Assembly (NCBI GenBank): GCA_033977485.1
Contig: CM066991.1
Coordinates: forward strand, 134,497,999 to 134,561,998
Reading direction: 5' to 3'
DNA length: 64,000 nt
From: Hydrangea macrophylla
Lineage: Eukaryota; Streptophyta; Magnoliopsida; Cornales; Hydrangeaceae
Shown: positions 22,905 through 34,976 of the stretch, in pieces
How positions within the stretch are numbered: position 1 is the first letter of the stretch
How the letters are laid out: each line of letters begins with the position of its first letter
Notes under the pieces: generated by a model
What the model saw: the letters and a program-made list of their open reading frames with translations, nothing else
Told to the model about the DNA's origin: nothing
Database searches by the model: none
Made by a program: the position numbers and the translations under genes

Positions 22905-23115
22905 CAATCGATTGACATATTCCCAATCGATTGACACTTTTCTGATACCAATCGATTGATAAGTATCCCAATCGATTGACATTCAACCGACTAAAAGTGA
23001 TGACGTGTCAAACTTTCCAATCGATTGCTATTCATCTCAATCGATTGACATTGTTTCCAATCGATTGACTACAAATATCTGTTGCCAATCGATTGACTGG
23101 TGTCTCAATCGATTG
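22905..23115. repeat. Palindrome array 1, 3' LTR copy
   Basis: Nine CAATCGATTG copies at the same relative positions as 14572-14782. Confidence 0.95.
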
Positions 23116-23577
23116 ACATAAGCTGAGAAATGTTTTCTTCTTTCCTTCAGCTTTAAACGCGTGGCACTCCCTTATGTATATATATATGTTTCATTTAGTG
23201 GCCTTGGGGCTGTTTTTCAGACCTTGGGAGAGAAATATACATACCTCTTGAGTTATACATACATATATCTATATCTATACATATATACACACCCTCACAC
23301 ACACTCACTCCTTCGGCAGCTGGGAGAAGAAGAAGAAAGAAGACAGAAAGAAGAAGAAAGAAGAAAGGAGGAGACAGAGACAGAGAAGAGGAGAAAGAGA
23401 GAGGGGTTGAAGTTTTCAAACTTAAACACACCCCAAACGCACCCTAGGTGAGTTCTAACTCACTTGGTCTCTTTATATGAAGTTTATGCAAGTTATTATG
23501 ATGTTTAGATGGGTTAAATGCATGTAGTGCACGTTTATATATGCTGTTTTTACAATCTGCTGGAGAAGACGTAGTAC

Positions 23578-23736
23578 CAATCGATTGACATGATCTCAAT
23601 CGATTGACATCAGTTGCATCCCAATCGATTGAATAGGATTTCAATCGATTGACATTGTTCCAATCGATTGACATGTTTATCAATCGATTGACATAACTTT
23701 TGTTCCAATCGATTGAACTTTTGTTCCAATCGATTG
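23578..23736. repeat. Palindrome array 2, 3' LTR copy
   Basis: Eight CAATCGATTG copies at the same relative positions as 15245-15403. Confidence 0.95.
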
Positions 23737-25025
23737 ACATGATCAGTACATGGTTTCCTTTGCCTGTTTATTATATAAGAGGTTTAGTTGTTCGATTTCT
23801 AATTCAGAATTTCCATTATGCGATTATGGGGTAGACAGGAGAAATGTGACACCAAAGATTTATGGATAATGAATAAAAAGTAATATGAAGACGTGGGTTG
23901 ACGTGTTGTTTCTGATATAAGTTCGATATCCGTTTCTTTTAATCCGAGTAGTCAGGCCACATTGGGAATTGTCATGTGTCGATGTAGAATGGAACGTAAG
24001 TAGGTTTGGTAAGTTCCGGGAATGGTACGTGGATGGATGATTGGTCATGATATGCTCTTAAAAGCGGTGAACCGGACCATGGTTCTTAAAAGCGGTGAGC
24101 TGGACCAAGAAGTCTTAAGATAGACTGGATGATCTGTGATATGCTCTTAAAAGCGGTGAACCGGACCATGGTTCTTAAAAGCGGTGAGCTGGGATCACTA
24201 GTAGATGACGTTAAGTCGTGGCAATAGATTGATATGCCTTGTTCGAAACGTTATATCCCTGAAATGCGGTGAACAGGACCATTGTTCTTAAAAGCTGGGG
24301 ACAGACTGACGTGGAGTCCATGACATGCGGTGAGCAGGACCATTGCTCTTAAAAGCGATGGACAGAATAAGGGTGTATCCCTAGAGTTAAACGATTGAGT
24401 CTGTTCATGATATCTGAATACGTTGAGTTCGGTATTTGAGTAATAAGACGATAAGGGTCGGTTTATAAGAATGAATAGAAGAACAAGATAATGTTATTTT
24501 ATAATAAGATGTTAACTCTTGTTTTTATAAGCTTGTGTTTACTTCAGATAACTGGTACCTCGTTAGTTTATGCTCACTCAGCTCTCAGTAAGCTGACGGC
24601 CTTTTATTGCCTGGACATTCCCCGTCCAGAATATCCTGCCCCTTGTGTTACAGGTAATGACCAGTACACTGATGAGTGTTATTTAGAGGAAGGCCCCACC
24701 GATGACGATTACACCAGGAAGGATTATCCTTATGCCAGTTGAAGACTGAAGATGTTATAATTAGATTTAATTTCAGTTGTTCTGTTAAACTTTTGTTAAC
24801 GGGTACTTGGGCATTTGTTGTCTTCAGACCTGTTGTGATCCTGTGGACCATACTCTGATATTTTGTAATAGTTAACACTGTGTGTTATTCTCAGTTGGTT
24901 ACTGTTGCTTTTCTTTTGGACTAGTACTGCGTGGTGTGGATTATTAGTGACTTTCACCTGTCATTCCTTATGGACCCATAAAGGAAATTTATTTTTCTCT
25001 ATTTATGCTGCTCCGGGGCGTGACA

Positions 25026-25030
25026 ATACC
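25026..25030 (+). repeat. Chromovirus TSD (right)
   Basis: ATACC, matching 14473-14477. Confidence 0.95.
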
Positions 25031-25211
25031 GCAGCAGTTTTCTTCTCTAAGAATGGAAAGTATTCTAGTGGTTCCAAGCACATGAAACTTAAGTACTTGG
25101 TTGTTAGAGAAAGAGTCCAGAAACAGCAAGTGTCAATTGAAAATTTAAGCTCTATTCTTATAATTGCTGATCCATTAACTAAGGGATTACCTCCAAAGAC
25201 ATATAAGGAAC
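25031..25211 (+). pseudogene. pol: copia RNase H, 3' part
   Basis: Continues the reading frame broken at 14477: AAVFFSKNGKYSSGSKHMKLKY..., then ADPLTKGLPPKTYKE, the conserved C-terminal end of copia RNase H. It breaks off at 25211, where the Ogre-like element inserted (TSD GGAAC, 25207-25211). The last codons (HVVRMDLL) continue at 28477. Confidence 0.9.
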
Positions 25212-28200
25212 TGTGGACACGCGGCGTTCCACAACTTTGTTTTTTTTTTTTTTTATAAATTGATTTGGATCAAAGGAAAAGAAAAGGTCCATTGAAAACA
25301 GATATAGAGTCGCCACTTGGTCTTTAAGGAACCAAGAAACCTAATTTTGACTCACCCAAATGGATAAAGGGCACCGGCCCTTCATAACCAAAGAACTTGG
25401 CTCGGGGTTTTGGTACGAGATAGGAAGGAGCCTTTGTCGCGACTAAAACACCCTCAACTCGCCCCGTCTTTTGACGGGCCTCAATTAGCATCCAAATAAT
25501 CATCTTATACTATGCATGGTTCGACAATTAATACTATGATAGTATATTACATCACATAAGAAAATTTGAAATGGAAGATCTAAAGATAAGATATCATTTA
25601 TAAGATCTAAGTCAAATATCATACAATGTAAAGTGAAAGATCACACAAATAAACCTAGGAAAAATCGTCTAATCATGTATCAAGTAATTATGTTTCCCTA
25701 ATCTAAAGGGGACATGAATTGTTCTTGAAACAAATAATCAAAGAAATCAAAATATGCTTAGCAAGCTAGTATGATGCATGTTAATCTTTGAGAAAAGAAG
25801 ATCTCTCAATCCCCGGGACGGATGAGAAAGGATGATTAGATCGAGGGAAAGCATAAACGTGTGATCAAGTTCATTCCTTATAATCATTTTAGATTATGAG
25901 TCACAAAAGCCCCAAATCTTTGCATGGATGCAATGTATGTATCTAGAATGTGCCAATGTTGTAGTGTGCTTTGTGTTCATGGATTCCTAGAATGACTTAG
26001 AAGTCTAGAATGTGTATGAATGAATGAAGGAAATCATCATGGGATATGTACAAATGTAGTATGAACTACTTCCTAAGACATGAGCTAATTTGGAGTGCAT
26101 GTAAGCATCAAATCAAAGGGGGGAAGTACAAGTGTGCTTGTTGTGAATAGTGGACAGAACAGTAACATGATATTTTGGAAATTGAAAAGAGGGGTTAGGA
26201 ATATTTTTAATGCATAATTTTTTACGGAGATCTTCCTTATTGTGTATAAAACACAACCCAAAAATCCAATCTTTAATAACTATTACAGATTGAGAGAAAT
26301 CATATGAACAATGGAGGTTACTCAGAAACAGAGTTCGTACTGTCGACTGAAATGTCAAAACATCTTATAAAATGAAAACAGAACATCTAGAGGCCCATAT
26401 TATACATAACGTTCCCTAAGACACTGAAGTTCAAAGGAAAAATAAGTTAGGACCACCCCTTTTGGAAAAGTTTTCTGTAAAATAAGTTGAAAGTTGACCA
26501 AGCTGCTGTGACAGCAAAAACAGAATATCTGGAGAGAATGTTTGGGTCCAAATGGACCATTTTCAAGTATTTCCAAGTCAAACCAAAAATCATGGATGTT
26601 CTATAATGAGTTAGGAAGATTTTCCAAGTGGTCTTGCATACATACATTGAGTATTGAGTTCTAGAAAAATCTTTGAACTCAGATCACTCACTGTTTTGAC
26701 TCACTGTTTTGAAGATTTTGGAAAAAACTTCACTTTTCTTTCTTGAAATCAAAATGAGAGGGATTGAGAGGGGTTTTGAAATAGAGGTTTTGAAAGTATA
26801 TTTTCAACATCAAATAGAGATTATAACCTCTTGTAATATCAACATCAAACTCATCATCAAGAACCCCCAATATTATTGGAGAGATTCATTTTTATTTTGA
26901 ACATAACTTCAAGGATACCTATGAGGTATTGAAATTATAATCATCATCTATCAAACATGTTTTTGAGGTCAAGAGCTACTATCCATAAGGATTCACTCAC
27001 CTCAAACTTCATGTCATCATTTAGAAGATGATGAACTAGTAAGTAAATAAAAATGTCAAAAAAGAAATGAGGTTAGGAAGAGATGAACATAATATGAACA
27101 AGCAAGTAAATAACAATCAATAGATGATAATCAATGTGATATTGGACTTGTAGCTTGGTGTTTCACTCATAGATGTTGACATTTGGACATGAAAGTAGCT
27201 TCCTAACTCAAAAATGCTTAGAGAAATGGTGGTTGGGTGTATTGATAATGAAATATATAGAAGAATGGTGGAAGAAAACAAGATTGAAACTCATTTTCTA
27301 TAGAAAAATAGTAGGAGGAAGCTCCTTTCTCACTTCTAAATCTATCTCTATCTCTCTTTCTCTCTACAACTTTATCAAGCTTTTCACTTGGCCCTCCCAA
27401 AATGAAGAGCAATGGGGGGTTTATATAGGCTAATTTGGGGGTGGTTTTGGAATTTAGAAAGTGCTCTCATTGGTCCCAAACATCTGTGAACATCAAACTA
27501 CATCGTTTTGATTTTTAATTAATCAAAATGGACCCCCAAAAATAATTACAAAAGTATACTGTTCTGGAGGAGAGTGCCACGGCGGCAGTGGGCCAGTGCC
27601 GCAGCGGCACTGCTCCTCAATTGTCTGGATAATCCTGTTTAGGCCTCCAGAGGTTCTGGTATTCGCGAAAAGGCCCTATTTCGTCCGAAATTCACAGAAA
27701 ATGCATACGAACTCCAAATTGAGGTTGTGATATACCGTTGGAAAGGTAATGGAGTCTATTTTACATAAAAAATAATTCAGAGATAGGTCACTTTGAAAAG
27801 TTTTGCGGTATTTGCGATAAAAGCCGATTTGATCGCCTTTTTCGCCCTCGAAAATTCACAATAAACTCGTTTTAAATCCAAAATTTATGTGCGATATACT
27901 GTTGGAAAGTTATTGACCTCTAATATCCATGAAAAATATTTGAAAATTGTTACGGTGCTCCAGTTCTAAAATCAAATTTTGGTCAAACTGGTCAAACCTG
28001 GGATTCCCGGGAAGTTCTGGAAATCTTTGGGAGCCCCTAGGAGCTGACGTTTTCGCTCGATTTTTTTATTTTAAAACTCATTTTAATACTTTCCACATGA
28101 TCTAGAATGATCCCGGAGAATTTGGACGATTTTGATCAAACTTGGTCAAACCTGGTCAAACCTTGGTCAAACTGGTCAACGGGGACTTTCTGGGAACTTC

Positions 28201-28471
28201 CGGGTCTTCCGGGGGTTTTTGGGAGCTGACGATTTCATCTGATTTTACTTAAAAACTCATTTTATTACTTTTCTTACGACGTAGCATGTTTCCAGAACTT
28301 TCGATCTAAATCTGGGAGTTTTTTGGGCTTTTAGGGGTATTTTGGTCATTTTGAGCATTTTTGAAAGATAGAACCAACTTCCAGGGGTCCTTTTGAGTCT
28401 TTTTCGATCATTGTGAACCACCAAGCTATGGGTCTCCTAAATCTGATAGCCGACAAAATGGGGTGTCTACA
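25212..28471 (+). mobile_element. Solo LTR, Ogre/Tat-like Ty3/gypsy
   Basis: 3,260 bp with TGTGGACACG...GGGGTGTCTACA termini, flanked by exact GGAAC repeats (25207-25211 and 28472-28476). The GAGTCGCCACTTGG motif near the start, a GGC(A)CCGGCCC stretch, the large size, and the ACAAAATGGGGTGTCTACA end are typical of Ogre/Tat-lineage LTRs as I know them. Near 27965-28230 it holds two imperfect copies of a ~200-bp unit with TTGGTCAAAC and GGGAGCTGACG. No coding region was found. The superfamily assignment is inference from termini and length. Confidence 0.82.
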
Positions 28472-28476
28472 GGAAC

Positions 28477-28910
28477 ATGTTGTAAGGATGGATCTTTTGA
28501 GTAATCAATGATGTAAATGATGGATATTTCAGTTGTAGTGTAATTGACACTTATGCGCAATTAAAGTTTGTTTATGTTATTTCCTGTTTTCAATTATGTG
28601 TGCACAATTTATGTTTAATGTTTGATAAAACAGGAAATGTCTTAACAAGACACATTACATGGGCATTACAGAATAATAGACTAAGATTAGTACAGGTTAT
28701 TAATGGCGTGGTGCATGGAAGGGAATATGACACAAATGTTGTACAACCGCTATGACTCACATTGATAGTCTATGCTAATCTTAGTATGACAGTAACTAAC
28801 AGTTTAGGTGTATTGGCTAATTTTGAAAATTTGTGATCACGTATTAAAGTTTTATATGTGAAATCCAACTAAGTCAAATATCATAATCGGTCTAGTGGAC
28901 CAAGGGAGAA
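28477..28910 (+). other. copia pol end, 3' UTR and polypurine tract
   Basis: Carries the last ~10 codons of pol (CATGTTGTAAGGATGG...), then a non-coding 3' region. CCAAGGGAGAA at 28900-28910 abuts the 3' LTR and is the polypurine tract that primes plus-strand DNA. Confidence 0.75.
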
Positions 28911-29452
28911 TGTTAACTTCTATGTGACTTTTAGAAGTCCCATTAAATGTAGCCCACTAGCCTTCTATGTTAGTTGGACTCCATTAACTATTTAGCCAAT
29001 AGAAGATTGTCCTAATTAATTAATATATATATAAAAGATATACGTTATTAATTATTGAGAGAACCAATGATTGAATGGTTCATCTTTCAACAGTTATTAA
29101 ATACAAGACTTTTCATATTCAGTAATTATGAAAGTCATTACGTATCCCAAGACCGCCTTTATGACAGTCATTAATAGGTCCTCTTCTCTCCTCTATAAAA
29201 GGTATACCCTACCCCTTGACAGTGAACCTCAATCAATTACAGAAAATAAGGGTGTACATAATTGAGAGACAAAGAGAAGAAGGAAAAGCCTAGAGTAAAG
29301 TATAATCTAAGGGGTTCCAATTCCTTCTCTACCAATTTCAATGGCGAATAACAGTATGTAAATTGTATTTGATTTCTTAAGATGTATCATATTCAAGATC
29401 TTGGCAATTAAAGTTATTTCCGCATGATAGTTTTATCAATTAAAGTCTAACA
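28911..29452 (+). repeat. 3' LTR of copia element
   Basis: 542 bp, TGTTAACTTC...GTCTAACA, TATA box at 29194-29200. Roughly 25 mismatches plus small indels against the 5' LTR by eye. Confidence 0.92.
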
Positions 29453-29518
29453 CCACTTACACAGCGGTTGAGCAATCTGCTGTGTGTTGTGCAATCTGCT
29501 GTGTCTGTAGCATTACTC
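29453..29518. mobile_element. Right part of the split MITE
   Basis: Ends TGTAGCATTACTC, complementary to the left terminus at 9551, followed by the TSD AATATGAAA (29519-29527). Confidence 0.85.
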
Positions 29519-29960
29519 AATATGAAAACATTAGATATGTATAGTCTCATTTTTATTTTACTAGCGGTTGAGGCATACGCGTTGAGTGTGCATTACATTT
29601 TATATATTATGTATTATTTAACATTACCAATGTAAAACATTTTGACCTTTAGGTGAATGATAAGTTTGACATTAAAAACCACCACATAAAATTACAATTA
29701 ACAGAAAACACATAAATTTGTAATACACTTTCTACCCTTGACAGAATTATACCTCAACGGAAACTCTAAATAGTAATTTTTTAACCATAGACACTCTCAA
29801 TAAATTTTGTTACCAAAACTAACATAGCTAGAATAACATAAACCTACATAGTCAGGGGTGATTTTCATACCACTAATTAAACTTTTGAAATCTACTGTAC
29901 ACCAGATACAATGGGCCCCATCACAATCATTGCAACAATAAACTCATTCACAGTGTTTTT

Positions 29961-30840
29961 TGTTGGATAAAAATTAATTTTGGCCATGTTTGAGCCTTTG
30001 AGGTTAAATAAATGTGGGACCCATTTAGAGTTTGAATGGGGTCCTTGTGGATTTGTGTTCTCCTCCATGAGGAGATGAACTTTGGATATTTACATGTCCA
30101 AAATTATTATTGAGTGAATGAGAAATTAATCCATTGAATACATTTATATAATGTACATACATGAATGCATGGGAAATGTATATAATTTATTATAATGTAT
30201 AATGCATGGGAAATGTATATACATGAATGTATTTATTCTCATTCATGGATAATGCACATTCATAGATGAATCATGTATATACATGGATGAATCTATAGAT
30301 TCATAATGTACATACATGGATGAATCCACAAATACATAATGTACTCGTGTATATACATGGATGAATCTATAGATTCATAATGTACATACATGGATGAATC
30401 CACAAATTCATAATGTACATGCAATGAATCCTCTCTCCCCTTAGTCCTATATATTCTGAGCTTTCTCCTCAGAAATTTCAGAGTCAGAAAAACAAGAGCT
30501 ATTACCTTCCTTCCAATATTCCTTCCTGAGAGAGACACAGAACATAGTTGGTTCGCCGGAGCAGTCGAACACTGTGCTTGTCTACTGCTGGTTATTGCCG
30601 CTGTATCCTGGGAGACAGACGCCGGAGGTATCCTCAAGCATTTTTGGTGAGGCGGCGAATCTGTTTTAAGAAAACTGTGAAATATCACAGGCCTCGGTTT
30701 GATCTTATTTTGTTATAGTTTTCCAATTTTTGCTTTCTGTTTACATATTGTAATTCTGGTTCTATTCAAGTTCTATTTTCCAGTTTGTAATCAAGAATCT
30801 GTTTCTGTTTTCCAATTGTATCAATGTAATTTTTCCAACA
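29961..30840 (+). mobile_element. Solo LTR, copia-like
   Basis: 880 bp, TGTTGGATAAAAATTA...AATTTTTCCAACA, with 5-bp flanks TTTTT on both sides. Copy B has the uninterrupted site (CAGTGTTTTTTTATTCGGG at about 40565), which proves the insertion. A TATA-like CTATATATT lies at 30448. Internal tandem repeats occupy 30270-30418. Confidence 0.85.
30270..30418 (+). repeat. Tandem ~74-bp repeat inside solo LTR
   Basis: Two units containing TATACATGGATGAATCTATAG, then ACATACATGGATGAATCCAC. An AATCTATAGATT palindrome occurs in each unit. Confidence 0.75.
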
Positions 30841-31450
30841 TTTTTTTGGTCGGGTGATTCAATACCATGTAACATCCAAAAAAAAAAAAAATTTTGAGCA
30901 AAAAAAAAAGCACACATCAAAATTTTAATATGTATAGCACCTTCACATACATATTGCAATAACAGAAGCATAAAATTCCTGAAGATCTAGACTTATATTG
31001 AGTATGGATTAACCACAAATCATTATATATAACAATAAAACCTGATTAACAATGACCCAATATTGTTCTGCACACTTTCTTTGCGAGAGTTAATCTAAAA
31101 ATCATAACTTTTCAGATAATTGCATAATTATGCAAAAAAAAAAAAACTTTGGAAACGTGAATATTAATGACATTCAAACAAAGATGCTATAAAAGTATAA
31201 AAACATATAAAAAAAATACGTACACATGCAGAAAGTTCAAATTCAAGACAAAAATGCGTGAGAAAGAGAGAGAGAGAGAGAGAGATATGATGAGTTAAAA
31301 AGAAATGTACATTTGAGTTTCTTGGAGTTCCTCTTGGCAGGAGAACATGGGAAGAAGACAAAACGTGGGAGATATAACACAGTTACTAAACCAAAACAAA
31401 ATTTTGAAATATGGGAGACCCATACGGTTATTTCATATTTGGGATGTTTT

Positions 31451-31823
31451 AGAGCATTTCCAAGGGACATGTTATTTCCGACGTGACATGTCCAAATGGC
31501 AAAATTTGACATTTTGTTCTCCTCTGACCAAAATGTCAAAAATCCATGTGGCAATGGCATGCTTCTTCATATGTCAAAAATGACATACCCAAAGTTGGCA
31601 TGCTATTTCTACTTTTTCATTAAAAATTTATTACATTTATTTGTTAGACTAATCACTTAATTTGTTAAATGATTAAAAAATATATAAAAATTATAAAATA
31701 ATAAGTTTGACATATTAAGTGTCATTTACTCTAACTGAAATGCTAAATTCTAATATTCTAAATTGCCACATAAGCTCTTAAATTTATTTGGCATACCAAA
31801 ATTTGACATATCCCTTGAAGAGT
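31451..31823. mobile_element. MITE, GAGCATCTCC-type, copy A
   Basis: Termini AGAGCATTTCCAAGGGACATG and ...CATATCCCTTGAAGAGTT are imperfect inverted repeats of the GAGCATCTCCAA type, common among plant hAT-like MITEs. The same element lies at 41161-41732 in copy B, so it predates the duplication. TSD unclear. Confidence 0.6.
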
Positions 31824-32835
31824 TATTTGGAGGGTGTGTAATGACAACGTAGTACCACTAAATTATTTTACTGTGAACAAAAGTATGATGGTTCTTATGT
31901 AAATATGGTTGATGATAGAAAGAGAAAGGGTACCCCTACTTTTCCCTTTACATATAGTAGTATAGATTTTTTTATTTTTTATTTTATTTTATATAGTATT
32001 GTCAAGCTTGCACTTGACAAAACGATACGTTTTCAAAGTCTTTTTTATGGGGCACAGAAACTTCAGTATTTAAAATTCTTTTTATAGTTCTCAAATTTGA
32101 TTTTCAACAAATGTGACAGTAAGATTATTTAAAAAAAAACTTTCAAAGAAAATTTAAGTGATACTACTGCAATCGAATGAGGTTCCTTTGGCATATCAAT
32201 TGAAAATTGATCTTCTGATGCAAATTTAAGAATCATAAAATTATTCTATAATAAAAGTGCGTCTACTAAATTTTTCGGAAAAAAAAAAAGCGTCTACTAA
32301 ATACCTAAGGGCCTATTTGAAAAAGTCTAAAATAATACCTGGTTCAGCTCAATTTCAACTTTTATCTGGTTCTTGTAAGAACCAAGTCTATTAGTGTCTA
32401 TTTCTTACATAGGAGTCCGTACACAGTCTAATAAATTTCTTAAAACAGTTAGACTTGAACTGAATAGATCCTATTTTGGATATTCCTAAATAGGCCATAA
32501 ACATTTAGAACTAGTTCATGATAGAACAAGGTTTTGGACTTTCTCAAGTAGACTCTTAAATTGAGTCGTCCGTGGGGACTCCCTATAGCATCATGTATCA
32601 TCTTCTCCAATGTTACAAAATGTTCTTTATTTGACTTACATCAATGCATGTTTTAAAATGGTGTATCATAAGTACTTTTTGGAAACTAATAGAGGATTAC
32701 AAGTCCACCCCACATGGGCTTTGGTTTGGCAAAATTTTCTGAATTCAGCAATCAAGAAAAAACATAAAACCTATGGCCAGTTGTGGGGTTAGAGCTCCAA
32801 ATTGCCACTTTGGAACGGGCAAATAGTATTTAGGG

Positions 32836-33055
32836 ATATGTCTAAAATTAGACCTTTTTAGTGATATATTTAACTCATGTTTTATTTTAATGAAAACTAT
32901 ATATGTTATAAAAGTTACGTGAAATTTCACATAATTTTTATGACATATGTAGTTTTCACTAAAAAGTTTAATCAGTTATGGAGTTTTGACAAAATAAAAA
33001 ATAGGCTAGAGTTTTCACTAAAAAAGGTTTAAAATGAGGGACTTTTCACTAATTT
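32836..33055. other. Copy-A-specific block at shared breakpoint
   Basis: Sequence present here is absent from copy B, which has a different 2.2-kb block (46405-48630) at the same point. In both, ATAGT(A/T)TTTAG-like sequence occurs on each side of the block. Includes three TTTTCACTAA copies. No gene. Confidence 0.45.
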
Positions 33056-33677
33056 TCAATAGTTTTTTTAGTGTATAAGTGATTATGGATCTTCAAAAAC
33101 TAAAATATAACTACATGAAAACCAGCTTATGCATTGCAATTGCAGAAAGATGTGAGTCAGTTGCAATTTTTTGAGATTGGTCAAAAGCTATATACGTACC
33201 TTGGATGAACAAAATTTTCCCAAAACCAAATTTCTGTGATTTAAGCGCAATAAGAGTTGCCAAACAGACCCTCACAACCCTATCTTGGAGTGGTAAACAA
33301 GTCATGTTTGATTCTTGAAGGAAAAGAAAGAATGATGTCACAACTTGGCCAATGTAGAAACTATGGTCATTGGTCTATACAGCAAATTAAAGCAGTCTTG
33401 CCATGCCAAGCCAAATTAATTAAAGAAACAAGATTATAAATTCTGATAATTAAAAGAACAATAAATGACTTCTGGGTTATTAATATAAAAGTGAGCAAAG
33501 TTCCAAAGCCATGTCAATATTAGGATTTGTCAACTCTCAAAAAGTCAAAATGTCTTGAGATGATTCTATTTGTCTAATTTCTCATCGCAACACTATCTTT
33601 GCTACATAATCATATATAGTTTGAATTAGCATTTCGACTCTTTTGAGAAATTTTTGTAAGTCAGTGTGTCCATACCT

Positions 33678-34127
33678 ATTTTTTTTTTAGTAATATTTGG
33701 GACACAACCTTCATACAACTTTCATACAACCTCCCCAAAAGATGTGTCTATCTCTCTCCTGTGATGTCACTGGACCCCACAGTGACACAGGAAAGAGATA
33801 GACACATCTTTTGGGGAGGCTGTATGAAAGTTGTATGAAGGTTGTGCCCCAAGTATTACCCTTTTTTTTTTAATACTTACCTGAGTTGCCTAGATTCGGA
33901 CTAGATACGCACACACTCTCCACACACACACCCCCCTTAGTTTCAACCCAACTCAAATTTAAAGTCCCACGTTAGCTTACAGTAAAGCCCAATAAGGATC
34001 ACTCATTCTAAATTGAAGAATAACTGAAAGGACACGCAACTAGAATCCCTTATTTTGAACCATCTCTCTCCGTACTGAAAAGAAAAAAACTATGCCAATT
34101 AGATTATAGCCCTCTCAGGCAGCGTGG
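33678..34127. mobile_element. Insertion with long hairpin, copy A only
   Basis: Copy B reads straight through (TGTGTCCATACCTAAACTTG at about 49202), whereas copy A has ~450 bp between two ATACCT repeats (33672-33677 and 34128-34133). Within it, 33690-33859 is a near-perfect hairpin: GTAATATTTGGG...AAAAGATGTGTCTATCTCT against AGAGATAGACACATCTTTTGGGG...AAGTATTAC. That is a typical MITE. Confidence 0.7.
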
Positions 34128-34678
34128 ATACCTAAACTTGTTGCATAAACTACTTTTGATAAATGACAATTCAATCCATAGCAATACATATCGCCCAATG
34201 TGCCACCTGGCACAACAGAGATCAAACCATATATAAAATGTGCCACCTGGCACAACAGAGATCAAACCATATATATATATATATTTATATATATATATAT
34301 ATATATATTGACGACAGGGACAACATTCATGGCATTTTTTTTTTTTTTTTTGCTTTTTGTGGTTAGTTGTTGTGCGGATGTATTTAGCAATAATGTAATC
34401 TTTCATTATTTTTATTTTTATTTTTGTTTTGATAGATAATCTTTCATTATTTGTAACAGTGATGGTATAAGACTTTGATTTCATAGGCTTGTGGCCCAAA
34501 AAAAAATTAGTGTTTTGTGTTCTACAAGGCGTTGCATCAAAAAAAAGAAAGGAAAAAAAAAAAGGCATTGCATATAATATGGGTGAGGCTGCTAACGTTT
34601 GCCCCCGTTGATGTGAGATTTTTTTTTTACCCCTTCCTTTCTCTTTCTATATTAGTATAGATATTTGAATATGAATAT

Positions 34679-34976
34679 TGATAGATCTAGAAGAAGACTC
34701 AAAACCAGACTCAAGCTTCTGAATATTCATCTCTCATTTTCCATATCATTTTACAAGAATATACAAGACTATATATATTCAATAACAGATTCTGTAACTA
34801 ACTATATTCACTATATTACAATCATACTTAATACAAACATTTCTCAAGAGTGGAGTTGATCTTGATCAGACGGTGGGTGGACTGCCATGTCATGAATATG
34901 TGTTTTCTGAATAGACGGCTGAGATTTCTTCTGATTAAGAGCACCTGGATTGCCACGCTGGCCTTGTGGTCTAACA
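34679..34976 (-). repeat. 3' LTR of minus-strand copia
   Basis: 298 bp. On the plus strand it starts TGATAGATCTAG and ends GTGGTCTAACA. The pol frame runs into it and stops at 34844. Confidence 0.92.

Larger units (their letters stand above)
14478..25025 (+). mobile_element. Full-length Ty3/gypsy chromovirus (Tekay/Del type) with extra ORF
   Basis: A complete 10,548-bp element: 5' LTR 14478-16692, PBS 16700-16711, extra ORF 16861-17874, gag-pol 18238-22758, 3' LTR 22811-25025, and TSD ATACC on both sides. The LTRs are equal in length (2,215 bp) and I found no difference between them on reading, so the insertion is very recent. Pol order RT-RNase H-integrase and a C-terminal chromodomain place it among chromoviruses. 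The chromodomain (PVRILDR...[11 protein letters not shown]) is of the Tekay/Del type. All reading frames are open. It interrupts the copia RNase H codons for IYCDN|TAAVFF, and those codons resume exactly after the 3' TSD. Confidence 0.96.
22811..25025 (+). repeat. Chromovirus 3' LTR
   Basis: 2,215 bp, offset exactly 8,333 bp from the 5' LTR, with no difference found by reading. Contains the same palindrome arrays (22905-23115 and 23578-23736), TATA-like run, donor-like site and tandem units. Confidence 0.95.
9658..29452 (+). mobile_element. Ty1/copia element, defective, hosting two other insertions
   Basis: LTRs at 9658-10209 and 28911-29452 (TGTTAACTTC...AAGTCTAACA) are followed and preceded by remnants of a PBS, gag, protease, integrase, RNase H and a polypurine tract. 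TSDs are CCATT at 9653-9657 and CCACT at 29453-29457, with one mismatch. The two LTRs differ at roughly 5% of positions by eye plus indels, so the insertion is old. The chromovirus (14478-25025) sits in its RNase H and an Ogre-like solo LTR (25212-28471) sits near its pol end. Stops, frameshifts and loss of the RT domain make it non-autonomous. With the nested elements removed it would be about 6 kb. Confidence 0.92.
29597..34612 (+). repeat. Segmental duplication, copy A
   Basis: Collinear with copy B (40219-51133) over its whole length. Examples: AACATTACCAATGTAAAACATTTTGACC at 29600/40230, TATGATGGTTC at ~31883/41810, TTGGAAACTAA at ~32680/46253, CAAGTCATGTTTGATTCTTG at 33298/48861, and TGCCACCTGGCACA at 34200/49280. 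Copy A carries its own insertions (solo LTR 29961-30840; block 33678-34127). No gene is recognisable in either copy. Confidence 0.88.

Noticed and set aside
33111..33341. Similar short minus-strand frames in copies A and B (here and 48755-48955) sharing LQESNMTCLPLQDRV
   Set aside because: The similarity comes from the segmental duplication. Frames are short, differ at both ends, and show no family. Could be revisited with a third copy.
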